Source: Lewinellaceae bacterium
GTDB taxonomy: Bacteria; Bacteroidota; Bacteroidia; Chitinophagales; Saprospiraceae
Assembly (NCBI GenBank): GCA_020636095.1
Contig: JACJYN010000006.1
Coordinates: forward strand, 186,001-250,000
Reading direction: 5' to 3'
Length of the DNA: 64,000 nucleotides
Shown here piece after piece: positions 44,827 to 52,939 of this stretch. Below the pieces are notes generated by a model. The model did no database searches. It was given only the letters and a program-made list of their open reading frames with translations, and was not told where the DNA came from. Positions within the stretch are counted from its first letter, which is position 1. Each line of letters starts with the position of its first letter. Made by a program: the position numbers and the translations under genes.

Positions 44827-46140
44827 CTATTCTTTTGCCGTCTTAAAATCAATCAAATAGGGTTTTAAAGGAGCGCCTTTTTCGTCCCGAAACCCACTCC
44901 CGATCGTAAGCTGATAACGCCGGTTGGGCAATAGTTTTTCGATCGTGAAGGAAATGGTTTTTCCATCCTCCGCAAAACCGATGACTTCTTTTATCCTGAT
45001 TGAATGATCCTGCCCCAATGGCCCGAAATCAAAATTCCTAAACTCCTGGTCCAGTTCTTTTGAAAACGCAACCCTCAGTTGGTTGACGTTAGGAGATACG
45101 TTCTGGCTTCCATTTTCAAAAGGCGCTATGCTAACTACTATTGGCCTGCTCGCTTCAAAGTTCTGGTATAGCTCATCGAGCGAGGCGCTAAAAAAGCCGG
45201 CGCCATCCACGAAATCTTCAATTTCGCCTTCATTCGTATAATCCAGTTCAATCATCCTTTTAAGAGCTGCTGGCTTGTCCGCTGCCTTTTCAAAGTTGCG
45301 TTCACAGAGCTCGTAGCCAATATAATACCCCAAATCCCGCACTCCGAAGCCATTTTCGGCATCCCCCCAAATCCATTCATAGGTTTTATTACCCTGAAAC
45401 ATATCGGCTTCGAACTTCTCCCGGACTTTTCCTTCATGGGCTTTGCCAAAATTGATGGCGGGGGTAGCCGAAGGGACGCCCATGGCGTATACCGATACAA
45501 ATTCCGCCACGCCTTCGTACAGGCATTGGGACAACAAATTATGTACGATCGGCTTTTGTTGGGTATGCACATACTCGTGAACGTTCAGTAAAACGATATC
45601 TTTGATGGGATTGGAGCTGAAATACTTTTTCAGGCCTGCTTGTCTTGGTTCGGGAAATTCTGAGGTAACCGCCTTCTCATCTGCCAACGCCAGTTCGCTG
45701 CCGATCAATACCAGGCTATCCATTGTGGTGCCATTGGTTCGCAAGGCGCCGATGGTGAAATAAATTTTGGCGGGCTTCAGTTCCGGATATACCTTCCTCA
45801 ACTTTTCTACCCCCTGCTCTAATTCTTTACTGATGGATTTCGATTGGTAAGTGTTTTCTCTAATCGATTGCCAAAATTGGGGATAGTTGTTAATGGCATG
45901 CAGGAACTCCTGATCGGTGTAATTCCGGGCTTGAATAATGGCCTTTAGCCCTGGAGTGCCTTTGTCGAGGTAAAACGTTTTCAGTAAGGCGGCCTGGGCT
46001 ACTGTGTCCTTTGTTTCGGTGATTTGATCAAAGGCAGCCCAAAAATGGCCGATGTCCGATGTGATGACATTCATAGGGCTTTCCTGATGCTGACAACTGG
46101 TAATCAGTAAGGTTAAGAGCGCAATGTTGTATTTTTTCAT
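44827..46140 (-). CDS. Metalloprotease-like lipoprotein (HExxH) with C-terminal Ig-like domain
   Basis: 437 aa, lipobox in LLTLLITSC. Residues about 190-300 carry LNVHEYVHTQQ, a HExxH zinc site (H-E-Y-V-H), and downstream LYEGVAEFVSVYA with a candidate third ligand or gluzincin-type Glu; the overall pattern resembles DUF2268-like putative Zn-dependent proteases. The last 100 residues (PIVVSIAPFENGSQNVSPNVNQLRVAFSKEL, then LLPNRRYQLTIGSGFRDEKGAPL) are a Big_5/SbsA-type Ig-like domain. Predicted to sit on the outer membrane. The substrate is unknown. Confidence 0.72.
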   Translation of the reverse strand: MKKYNIALLTLLITSCQHQESPMNVITSDIGHFWAAFDQITETKDTVAQAALLKTFYLDKGTPGLKAIIQARNYTDQEFLHAINNYPQFWQSIRENTYQSKSISKELEQGVEKLRKVYPELKPAKIYFTIGALRTNGTTMDSLVLIGSELALADEKAVTSEFPEPRQAGLKKYFSSNPIKDIVLLNVHEYVHTQQKPIVHNLLSQCLYEGVAEFVSVYAMGVPSATPAINFGKAHEGKVREKFEADMFQGNKTYEWIWGDAENGFGVRDLGYYIGYELCERNFEKAADKPAALKRMIELDYTNEGEIEDFVDGAGFFSASLDELYQNFEASRPIVVSIAPFENGSQNVSPNVNQLRVAFSKELDQEFRNFDFGPLGQDHSIRIKEVIGFAEDGKTISFTIEKLLPNRRYQLTIGSGFRDEKGAPLKPYLIDFKTAKE

Positions 46141-46154
46141 AGTGATTTAGTTAT

Positions 46155-46608
46155 TTAATGAGGTGACGCCTTTTTCACATTCCTAAGTAAATTAGTTCCC
46201 TTCGAATTCTTTGACCAGACGCCCGATTCAAATTCTCTACTGCCCTTTCTTAAATGAAGGGTAAGCATTATCTCATTGTAACTATTCAGCATCGCGGTGA
46301 TTTGACCCCTCAAGCAAAATTTTGTAAGCCGCCCTTCCCCTTCCAAGGGGAATGAGAAGGGGTTCCAGCGGGAAAAAGTCTACAAAATTTTGCGTCAGGC
46401 GTATTTCAGACCCCATGCTGAATAGTAACATCTCATTTTGATTTTTATCAAAAAAGTCAATGTTTAACCGATTCGGGTCAATACTTGAAATGTGTAGGAA
46501 ATAAATTTCGTTATTAATATTCGGCTTTTCCCCATTGGTTGCCTTTTGGTATATTTTATCAATAATTATTTCGTCACTGCTTCCGCTATTAGGATATCTC
46601 TTTTCCAT
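46155..46608 (-). pseudogene. Short ORF of unknown function interrupted by a MITE
   Basis: Start ATG 46608 (MEKRYPNSGSSDEIIIDKI) reads to FFDKNQNE, then enters the element at 46278-46429. Beyond it the same product resumes as IMLTLHLRKGSREFESGVWS to a stop at 46155. Removing the 152-bp element and one copy of the 8-bp duplication (160 bp) leaves 294 bp: exactly 97 codons plus a stop, in frame. As it stands the reading frame continues into the element and ends early or in element sequence. AT-rich; no family recognised. Confidence 0.8.
46278..46429. mobile_element. MITE with 8-bp target duplication (GTAACTAT family, copy 2)
   Basis: 152 bp, ends GTAACTATTCAGCAT and, in reverse, GTTACTATTCAGCAT. 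Exact direct repeats ATCTCATT flank it (46270-46277 and 46430-46437). The internal hairpin and AAAATTTTGTA/TACAAAATTTT pairs match copy 1 at 36953. It interrupts the ORF at 46155-46608. Confidence 0.87.
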
Positions 46609-46718
46609 ATCTAAATACGGGCCTACCGCATAGATCGCCAGTATATATTGAAGGACGATATGCAGTTCTTACAATTTATTCATAGATACAAATATAGCAA
46701 TTCAAGCATCCAACCATC

Positions 46719-46905
46719 TTGAACTTTGGACGAACCGAGGGTGAAGTCGGAAGTGTGAAATCGAAAGTCGGAATGAGGTCCAGAATGGTCGCCAAACGCC
46801 TGCTTTTCTGCCTTCCGCTTTACTCCGTCAGTCGCTTCGCTCGTGTCCGATTTCGCACTTAAACGATGCCTCTGAGGGTCATTTCTCAAGCCGTCCAAAG
46901 TCCAA
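46719..46905. mobile_element. MITE-like element with 7-bp target duplication (TTGNACTTTGGAC family, copy 1)
   Basis: 187 bp; ends TTGAACTTTGGAC and, in reverse, TTGGACTTTGGAC. Direct repeats AACCATC flank it (46712-46718 and 46906-46912). The interior shares GAAATCGNAAGTCGGAA, TACTCCGTCAGTCGCTTCGC and CGATTTCGCACTTAAACGA with the copy at 59363. It ends 10 bp before the purL stop codon on the minus strand, that is just downstream of purL. Confidence 0.78.
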
Positions 46906-46915
46906 AACCATCCAT

Positions 46916-49900
46916 CTACCCCTCCAGCCACCGCCGCGCATTCACAAACGCCTCGATCCAGGGCGAAATTTCATCCTGCCTGTCTTTGGGATAAAAAGCC
47001 CAGTTCCAGGGAAAGATAGAGCGCTCGATGTGCGGCATCAATACCAGGTGGCGGCCGTCCTCGCTGGCCATCATGGCGGTGTTGTAGTCGCTGCCGTTGG
47101 GGTTGGCGGGGTAGCCCTCGTAGCCGTATTTAGCCACGATGTTGTAGTTGTCCTCCGCCAGTGGCAGTTCAAACTTGCCTTCGCCGTGGGAGATCCAGAC
47201 GCCCAGGGTACTGCCGCCGAGGCTGGACAGCATCACCGAGTTGTTCTCCTGTATTTTTACGGAGGTGAAGCCGCTTTCGTGCTTGTGCGAATCATTAAAG
47301 CCCATCTTTGGCTTCAAGTCGTGGCCGGGGTTGATCAGGCCCAGTTCGATAAACAGCTGGCAGCCGTTGCAGATGCCCACCGACAGGACATCTTCCCGGG
47401 CAAAGAAGTTTTCCAGCGCAGCCCTTGCTTTTTCATTGTAGCGGAACGCGCCCGCCCAGCCCTTGGCCGAGCCCAGCACATCGGAGTTGGAAAAGCCGCC
47501 GACCGCTCCGAGGAACTGAATGTCTTCCAGCGTTTCCCGTCCCGTCATCAGGTCGGTCGTATGCACGTCGCGCACGTCGAAACCGGCCAGGTAAAGGGCG
47601 TGGGCCAACTCCCGCTCGGAATTGCTGCCCTTTTCCCGCAGGACGGCAGCCCTGGGACGCTTGGCGGAGGGGTCGATCCGGGGCATTTTGCCGGCAAACC
47701 CTTCGGGGAAAGCGTATTGCAGCGGCTGCTGCTTATAGTTATGGAACCGTTCGTCGGCTTTATTGCCGGCCGATTGTTTCCGGTCGAGCAGCCGGGAGGT
47801 TTCATACCAGGCATCGCGCAGGCCGGCGATCCGGAAGTCGTGAGATTCCGCCCCATTCCTGATGGCCAACACCCCTCCCTCCACTACTGTGCCAATGAGG
47901 TGGCAGGCGATCGGCAGTTTTGTCAGATCAGCGGCTACCGATTCGTCCTTCACCTGAAAGACGATCCCGCAGTTTTCGGAGAACAACAGTTTGATGGTGT
48001 CGCTTTCTCCGAGGGCGCTGAGATCAACCTGAGCGCCCAGCTCGTTGTCGGCAAAGCACATTTCCAGCAGGGTGGTGGCCAGCCCGCCCGCCGAAACATC
48101 GTGGCCGGCGCATATTTTTCCCTGTTTTATCAAATCCTGAATGGCGTTGAACGCTGCGGCAAATTTTACGGCGTCCCGGATATCGGGCGCTTTGGCCCCC
48201 ACCTTGTTTCGCACCTGAGCGAAGGAAGAGCCGCCCAGCTGGTAGGCGTCCATAGACAGGTTGAGGTAGTAAATGGGGCCGCCGTCTTTTTGAAATACCG
48301 GCTCCACGATGCCCCGGATGTTGTCGCACACCCCCGCCGTGGAAATGATCACGGCGCCGGGCGCCAGGACCTCATCGTCCGGGTATTTCTGTTTCATCGA
48401 CAGGCTGTCCTTTCCGGTAGGAATATTGACGCCGAGGGCGATGCTGAAATCGGAAGCGGCCTTTACGGCTTCGTACAGGCGGGCGTCTTCCCCTTCGTTG
48501 CGGCAGGGCCACATCCAGTTGGCGGAGAGGGAAACGGAGCGAAGGCCCTCTTCCAGCGGCGCCCAGACGAGGTTGGCCAGCGCTTCGGCGATAGCGTTTC
48601 GGGAGCCGGCCGCCGGGTCGATCAGCCCGTTCACCGGAGCGTGCCCGATGGAAGTCGCCACGCCATAGTTTGTATCAAAACCAAGGGCCATGGCTCCGCA
48701 ATCGTTGAGGGGGAGTTGCAGCGGCCCGGCGCACTGCTGTTTGGCCACCAGCCCGCCCACACAGCGGTCCACCTTATTGGTCAGCCAGTCTTTGCAGGCG
48801 ACGGCTTCCAGTTTCAGCACCTGTTCGAGGTACTCGTGCAGGCGCTCCGGTTCATAATCGACCTCTTCGAAGCGCCGGTTCACCTTCTTATCATCCATGA
48901 TCGTTTTCGGTGAGCTGCCAAACATGTCAGCCAGGGCGAGGTCCATGGGTTTTTCCCCGCTGCTGCCTGATTCGAATACGAAGCGCCCGTCGCCGGTTAC
49001 TTCCCCCACTACATACATAGGCGCGCGTTCCCGTTCGGCGATCTTTTTCAGCAGGCCGAGGTGTTCCGGGGAGATGATCAGCCCCATGCGCTCCTGGGAT
49101 TCGTTGCCGATGATCTCCTTCATGGAGAGGGTGGGGTCGCCGATGGGCAGCTGGTCCAGGTCGATCTTGCCTCCGGTAGCTTCCACCAGTTCCGAGAAGC
49201 AGTTCAGGTGGCCGCCGGCGCCGTGGTCATGGATGGCTACGATTGGATTGGCCTCACTTTCCACCAGGCTGCGGATGGTGTTGGCCACGCGCTTTTGCAT
49301 CTCCGGGTTGGCGCGCTGAACGGCGTTGAGTTCTATGCCCGAGCCGTAAGCGCCCGTATCGGCCGAAGAGACGGCTGCCCCGCCCATGCCGATGCGGTAG
49401 TTGTCGCCGCCCAGCAGGACGATCTTATCTCCGGGCTGAGGTTCAGCTTTCAGGGCCTGGGCTTCTTTCCCCGATCCAACGCCACCGGCCAGCATAATCA
49501 CCTTGTCGAAGCCCAGCTTGCGGGCGTGTTCTTCGTGTTCGAAGGTCAGGAGAGAACCCGAGATCAGGGGTTGGCCGAATTTATTGCCGAAGTCGGAGGC
49601 GCCGTTGGAAGCTTTGATCAGAATGTCCATAGGCGTTTGGTAGAGCCAGGGCCGTTCGGGCAGGGCCTTTTCCCAGGGGCGGTTGTCCTTCAGGCGGGAG
49701 TAGGACGTCATGTAAACGGCCGTTCCGGCCAGGGGCAGCGAGCCCTTCCCGCCGGCCATCCGGTCGCGGATTTCCCCGCCCGAGCCGGTGGCGGCGCCGT
49801 TAAAGGGTTCGACGGTGGTGGGAAAATTATGGGTTTCGGCCTTCAGGGAAACGACCGAATCGAAGGCCTTCTTCTGATAGTAATCAGGTTGGCTGGCAGC

Positions 49901-50575
49901 CTTTGGCGCAAACTGGTTGACCCGTGGGCCTTTCAAAAAGGCGACGTTGTCTTTGTAGGCGGAGACGATGGAGTTGGGATGTGCTTTCGACGTTTTCTTG
50001 ATCAGGGCGAAGAGCGATTCGGGCTGCTCCTCCCCGTCGATGATAAAGGCGCCGTTGAAGATCTTGTGCCGGCAGTGCTCACTGTTGATCTGTGAAAAGC
50101 CGAACACTTCCGAATCGGTGAGTTTCCGTCCGATGCGCTGTGACAGCTGATCCAGATAGGCTATCTCCTCCTCGTTCAGCGCCAGCCCCTCCGCTTTGTT
50201 GTACGCTGCAATATCTTCGACCGAACGGATGGGCTCCGGCTCGATGTTTACAGTAAAAATATCCTGATGGAGTGCTTCGTATTTTTGGGCCAGCATGGGG
50301 TCATAGCCATTTTCGGCGCCGGCTAATGGCTCGAACTGCTCGATGCGACGGATGCCCGTGACACCCATATTCTGGGTGATCTCTACCGCGTTGGTGCTCC
50401 AGGGCGTGACCATGGCGGCACGGGGCCCCACGAACCGGCCTTCGATATGCGCTGCCTTTATCTGCGGCCGCCCGCCGAACAGCCAGGACAGTTTGGCGAT
50501 GTCGGCATCAGCGAGCGGTGCGTTGAGTTGGACGGCGAAAAGGGTGTCGGAGGAACTTCCAAAAAAGAGGATCAT
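46916..50575 (-). CDS. purL: Phosphoribosylformylglycinamidine synthase (FGAM synthase), large single-chain form
   Basis: 1219 aa, the fused PurL found in Proteobacteria and Bacteroidota (linker, AIRS-type N and C domains, glutaminase). Motifs seen are FSQINSEHCRHKIFNG, LKAETHNFPTTVEPFNGAATGSGGEIRDRM, PTGKDSLSMKQ and the C-terminal class I glutamine amidotransferase with the catalytic Cys in VGICNGCQLFIELGL. It converts FGAR to FGAM with glutamine in purine synthesis. The ATG at 50575 (MILFFGSSSDTLFAV) gives the normal N-terminus. It is followed by a MITE-like element; no purine operon partners are adjacent. Confidence 0.96.
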   Translation of the reverse strand: MILFFGSSSDTLFAVQLNAPLADADIAKLSWLFGGRPQIKAAHIEGRFVGPRAAMVTPWSTNAVEITQNMGVTGIRRIEQFEPLAGAENGYDPMLAQKYEALHQDIFTVNIEPEPIRSVEDIAAYNKAEGLALNEEEIAYLDQLSQRIGRKLTDSEVFGFSQINSEHCRHKIFNGAFIIDGEEQPESLFALIKKTSKAHPNSIVSAYKDNVAFLKGPRVNQFAPKAASQPDYYQKKAFDSVVSLKAETHNFPTTVEPFNGAATGSGGEIRDRMAGGKGSLPLAGTAVYMTSYSRLKDNRPWEKALPERPWLYQTPMDILIKASNGASDFGNKFGQPLISGSLLTFEHEEHARKLGFDKVIMLAGGVGSGKEAQALKAEPQPGDKIVLLGGDNYRIGMGGAAVSSADTGAYGSGIELNAVQRANPEMQKRVANTIRSLVESEANPIVAIHDHGAGGHLNCFSELVEATGGKIDLDQLPIGDPTLSMKEIIGNESQERMGLIISPEHLGLLKKIAERERAPMYVVGEVTGDGRFVFESGSSGEKPMDLALADMFGSSPKTIMDDKKVNRRFEEVDYEPERLHEYLEQVLKLEAVACKDWLTNKVDRCVGGLVAKQQCAGPLQLPLNDCGAMALGFDTNYGVATSIGHAPVNGLIDPAAGSRNAIAEALANLVWAPLEEGLRSVSLSANWMWPCRNEGEDARLYEAVKAASDFSIALGVNIPTGKDSLSMKQKYPDDEVLAPGAVIISTAGVCDNIRGIVEPVFQKDGGPIYYLNLSMDAYQLGGSSFAQVRNKVGAKAPDIRDAVKFAAAFNAIQDLIKQGKICAGHDVSAGGLATTLLEMCFADNELGAQVDLSALGESDTIKLLFSENCGIVFQVKDESVAADLTKLPIACHLIGTVVEGGVLAIRNGAESHDFRIAGLRDAWYETSRLLDRKQSAGNKADERFHNYKQQPLQYAFPEGFAGKMPRIDPSAKRPRAAVLREKGSNSERELAHALYLAGFDVRDVHTTDLMTGRETLEDIQFLGAVGGFSNSDVLGSAKGWAGAFRYNEKARAALENFFAREDVLSVGICNGCQLFIELGLINPGHDLKPKMGFNDSHKHESGFTSVKIQENNSVMLSSLGGSTLGVWISHGEGKFELPLAEDNYNIVAKYGYEGYPANPNGSDYNTAMMASEDGRHLVLMPHIERSIFPWNWAFYPKDRQDEISPWIEAFVNARRWLEG

Positions 50576-50933
50576 CGGCTGGTGGTTTGAATTTTGGGCA
50601 AAGGTCGTTTGTTCGGGCTGAAAAACCCAAGAGGAGAGGGGGGAAAGTGTGTGGAAATTGTTGTTTTTATTGTCTGGAGGGGCTATTCAGACAAAAAGAG
50701 ATATAGTTTTGTTTGTGGAACTGTCCTAGTGGTTTTTCGAATATGTAGCCTCATGGATTACTTTAAACGGGATGGTTCAATTTTGTGTGTCTTATGAAAA
50801 ACGCCCCTTGATTTTCAGGAACCTGCGAATAGCGAACACCGAATTCCGAACACTCCCCTTTAAACGTCCATTCTTCATTAGAAGCTGTAGGTTTAACCGC
50901 AGCGTTTTCCTCAGAATTAGAGTATGTTCAAAA
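50576..50933. other. Intergenic region upstream of purL
   Basis: About 360 bp holding the 89-bp repeat at 50770 and a solo IS-like end at 50920. No small gene or RNA is convincing; the promoter of purL should lie in 50576-50760 but no exact TAnnTTTG box was found. Confidence 0.4.
50770..50858. mobile_element. GGGATAGTTCAA-family repeat with 8-bp direct repeats
   Basis: 89 bp from GGATGGTTCAATTTTGTGTG to CCGAATTCCGAACACTCCCC; the interior is built of TGCGAATAGCGAACACC-type steps. TTTAAACG flanks it on both sides (50762-50769 and 50859-50866), consistent with a 7-8-bp duplication. Related copies are at 52823, 57096, 62625 and 35352. Confidence 0.72.
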
Positions 50934-50935
50934 TC
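50920..50935. repeat. Solo IS-like end at the stop of the epimerase-like gene
   Basis: TTA followed by GAGTATGTTCAAAATC resembles the GAGCATGTTTGG ends of the elements at 34021 and 51837. It overlaps the stop codon of the gene at 50934 and, with 51837, brackets that gene. Confidence 0.3.
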
Positions 50936-51818
50936 ATTCTACTTTATACACATTATAGTCCCTGGACCATTCAGCGGATTGGCCAGGTTGAACAAACACA
51001 TGAAAAAACAACTCCGGGCTAACCACATGTCTCCATCCCCAAAGATTCACTTTATTGGTTTGAAAACTTCCGGTTTCGCTAATCCCAATTTTACTTTTAG
51101 TATTTATTAATTCCCATTGGGCATCAACCCCTTCATTTCCTGTGAGATTGCCGAAAAAGAATTGTTCTTTGGGAGAGCCGTTAAATTTTATTTCCTTTTG
51201 CCCGATTTCCACTTTTTGTTCAGGATTAACTGTTTCTCCAAATAGTCCAGGTTTTAATTGAAATGGAAATTTCAACCTATAATCTCTCCCTATTAAATCT
51301 CTGTTTATTGCAGTGAAATTGTGGACATATTCATTGGTGACGATATCTCTTTCACCCGTATTTCGCAAATAGTATTTGATCACAAACCCCCTCTCATGCA
51401 ATCTTATCTCTTTTTCCAGCAAATACGAATAGCCATTAACAGCTTGCGATTTGCAGTTAAATAAAACGCTGTTAGGTTCTGTAATTATTTTAAATTCGGC
51501 TGGTTGAATCTCGTATTTTTTACTGAACAGGTAATGATCATCCTCTTTTTTCAATAGCCCCACACCTATTTTGTGGAACCAACCACCTACTTTAGCTTCA
51601 TCAAAACCTAATGGGCTATCAATTCCAAATTCATTATAATATCCTTTCCCAAAATGATGCTCATTTTCACAGTCCGTTCTTTCAAAACTCGATATACGAA
51701 TATCTTGAAATTTCACTTCTGCAATTTTCCCGGTCCAGTCAAATCGTGAGAAATTATAGTTTTCAGCTGGAAGATCGATGTGCATTTCCAGATCTCTGTT
51801 CTTTAGTATATGTGCCAT
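50934..51818 (-). CDS. Aldose 1-epimerase-like (galactose mutarotase superfamily) protein
   Basis: 294 aa without a signal peptide. The beta-sandwich supersandwich pattern of the mutarotase superfamily is visible (YNFSRFDWTGKIAEVKFQ, KEIRLHERGFVIKYYLRNTG, YVHNFTAINRDLIGRDYRLKFPFQL, ending ELFFHVFVQPGQSAEWSRDY). The general base/acid His and Glu of true GalM are not obvious, so it may be a carbohydrate-binding relative. It is AT-rich and bracketed by transposon-like ends on both sides, which suggests acquisition or relocation. Confidence 0.7.
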   Translation of the reverse strand: MAHILKNRDLEMHIDLPAENYNFSRFDWTGKIAEVKFQDIRISSFERTDCENEHHFGKGYYNEFGIDSPLGFDEAKVGGWFHKIGVGLLKKEDDHYLFSKKYEIQPAEFKIITEPNSVLFNCKSQAVNGYSYLLEKEIRLHERGFVIKYYLRNTGERDIVTNEYVHNFTAINRDLIGRDYRLKFPFQLKPGLFGETVNPEQKVEIGQKEIKFNGSPKEQFFFGNLTGNEGVDAQWELINTKSKIGISETGSFQTNKVNLWGWRHVVSPELFFHVFVQPGQSAEWSRDYNVYKVE

Positions 51819-51836
51819 ATTTTGAATAAACTCTTA

Positions 51837-51998
51837 GAGCATGTTTGGAGGCCGCTTTTGGAGATGAAAAGCGTCAATTTTTTGGTGAAACGAGACGCTT
51901 TTCGAAGGGCGTACCCAAAGGTACGGCCAAAGAAAGCAACGAAGTGTCACTAAAAAAGTGGCCTTTTTTAGTCCAAAGGGTGGCCTCCAAACATGCTC
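51837..51998. mobile_element. MITE-like element upstream of the epimerase-like gene (GAGCATGTTTGGAGG ends)
   Basis: 162 bp with perfect ends GAGCATGTTTGGAGGCC/GGCCTCCAAACATGCTC. TTA flanks both sides (51834-51836 and 51999-52001). Inner arms AAAAGCGTC/GACGCTTTT and CACTAAAAAAGTG form further hairpins. Same family as 34021-34185; the solo ends at 34679 and 50920 look related. It lies 18 bp before the epimerase-like start codon. Confidence 0.72.
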
Positions 51999-52256
51999 TT
52001 AATGGCTGCCAACAAGGAGCCCCTGTTTCCTAACCGTACCATCGGCAATTTAAGCTTTCCGCTGCAACGCGCCAAAAAACTTTTTATTTGTCCAGGCGGC
52101 CAACCCGTGAATCCATTCGCGTGGAGTCATCTTATTTGACGAAGTACTGAGCAAAATCATTGCTAAAACTAGAAAGTTTAGATAAATTTATGGAATTCAC
52201 AAGGAGATGCGCTCCTTGATTTAAATCCATTTCATTAACCAGAGAACCATTCTATC
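51999..52256. other. Intergenic region between element and small gene
   Basis: About 258 bp; no gene, palindrome or promoter box recognised beyond the TTA duplication at its edge. Confidence 0.3.
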
Positions 52257-52526
52257 ATGGCAAAAAAGTATTATTTGGCCACCTATTCATGGTCCCTCAA
52301 CCAGGACATCCCAACTGCTAAACCTCGTGGATTTGTCTGGAGAGCCAGTAATAACCTTTACTTCAAGCTCGAAGATCCACCCACCTTTTCCCTTATTTTC
52401 AAACTGGCCCTGAAAGCCGGTGCTGAAGAGTCCGGATTCCGTGTGGATGCCGTTAGCGAAGTCCCGAAAAACTTCCGGAAAAAATGGAGCGAGGTAGATG
52501 TGTTTGAGGAAACGGAAGAGAGCTAA
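52257..52526 (+). CDS. Small protein of unknown function, 89 aa
   Basis: MAKKYYLATYSWSLNQDIPT begins a compact, mixed alpha/beta protein with WRASNNLYFKLEDPPTFSLIF and an acidic C-terminus (SEVDVFEETEES). No signal peptide or family recognised. Upstream AACCAGAGAACC is not a clear ribosome-binding site, normal for this phylum. The gene is isolated between two palindromic elements. Confidence 0.55.
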   Translation: MAKKYYLATYSWSLNQDIPTAKPRGFVWRASNNLYFKLEDPPTFSLIFKLALKAGAEESGFRVDAVSEVPKNFRKKWSEVDVFEETEES

Positions 52527-52548
52527 ACGCGCTTCCAGTAGCACCTAG

Positions 52549-52741
52549 TGCCTCGCGCACTAAATAACAGGATATAAAATGGGCTCTTTTGCCGCCATAC
52601 CTGCCTGCTCGGCCGTGGCCTCACGGGCAGGCAGGCGGCGTTGTTCGTCGCTCAAATAGCCCCACTATGCTCGCTCCTCACGCCTTGTCTGGCAACAAAA
52701 TAGACTCATTTTATATACCCCGTTACTTAATGCGCGAGGCA
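52549..52741. mobile_element. Palindromic MITE-like element with CTAG at both ends
   Basis: 193 bp with inverted ends TGCCTCGCGCACTAAATAAC and, in reverse, TGCCTCGCGCATTAAGTAAC. CTAG flanks both sides (52545-52548 and 52742-52745), the duplication typical of IS5-type insertion. The central part has CCTGCCTGC, then GCAGGCAGG arms and the CTCACGCCTTGTC, then CAACAAAATAGAC core shared with 7963-8119. Confidence 0.75.
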
Positions 52742-52764
52742 CTAGATTAGATCCATAACAATTG

Positions 52765-52796
52765 ACAGCCCTTTCCGGAAGCCCGGGAAGGGCTGT
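52765..52796. terminator. Strong stem-loop
   Basis: ACAGCCCTTTCCGG pairs with CCGGGAAGGGCTGT around a short loop, with no T tract on either side. It lies about 140 bp beyond the stop of the gene at 52940 and may be a factor-assisted terminator or an RNA stabiliser. Confidence 0.35.
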
Positions 52797-52822
52797 ATGC
52801 ATTGAAGCCTCCCCCGCTACGC

Positions 52823-52939
52823 GGGGATAGTTCAATTTTCTGTGTCTTAGAGTATGTTTGGAGGCCGCTGTTCGCAGGTACGGTGTTCGCAATTTGCAGG
52901 TACGCAAAGCGGCCCAACTGCGAAATCCGAACACTCCCC
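52823..52939. mobile_element. GGGATAGTTCAA-family repeat abutting a stop codon, CTACGC direct repeats
   Basis: 117 bp from GGGGATAGTTCAATTTTCTG to CCGAACACTCCCC with a variable interior rich in GTTCGCAGGTACGG-type steps; a partial GAGTATGTTTGGAGGCC end of the 51837 family is embedded within it. CTACGC lies directly outside both ends (52817-52822 and 52940-52945). The right copy contains the stop codon (CTA) of the gene at 52940, so the stop survives in the duplicated target. Confidence 0.72.

Noticed and set aside
47030..48913. 627-codon plus-strand open frame opposite purL
   Set aside because: purL on the minus strand is unmistakable; the opposite frame shows no domain.
50594..50797. Small plus-strand genes upstream of purL
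   Set aside because: Start codons and composition are unconvincing and the stretch overlaps a repeat element.
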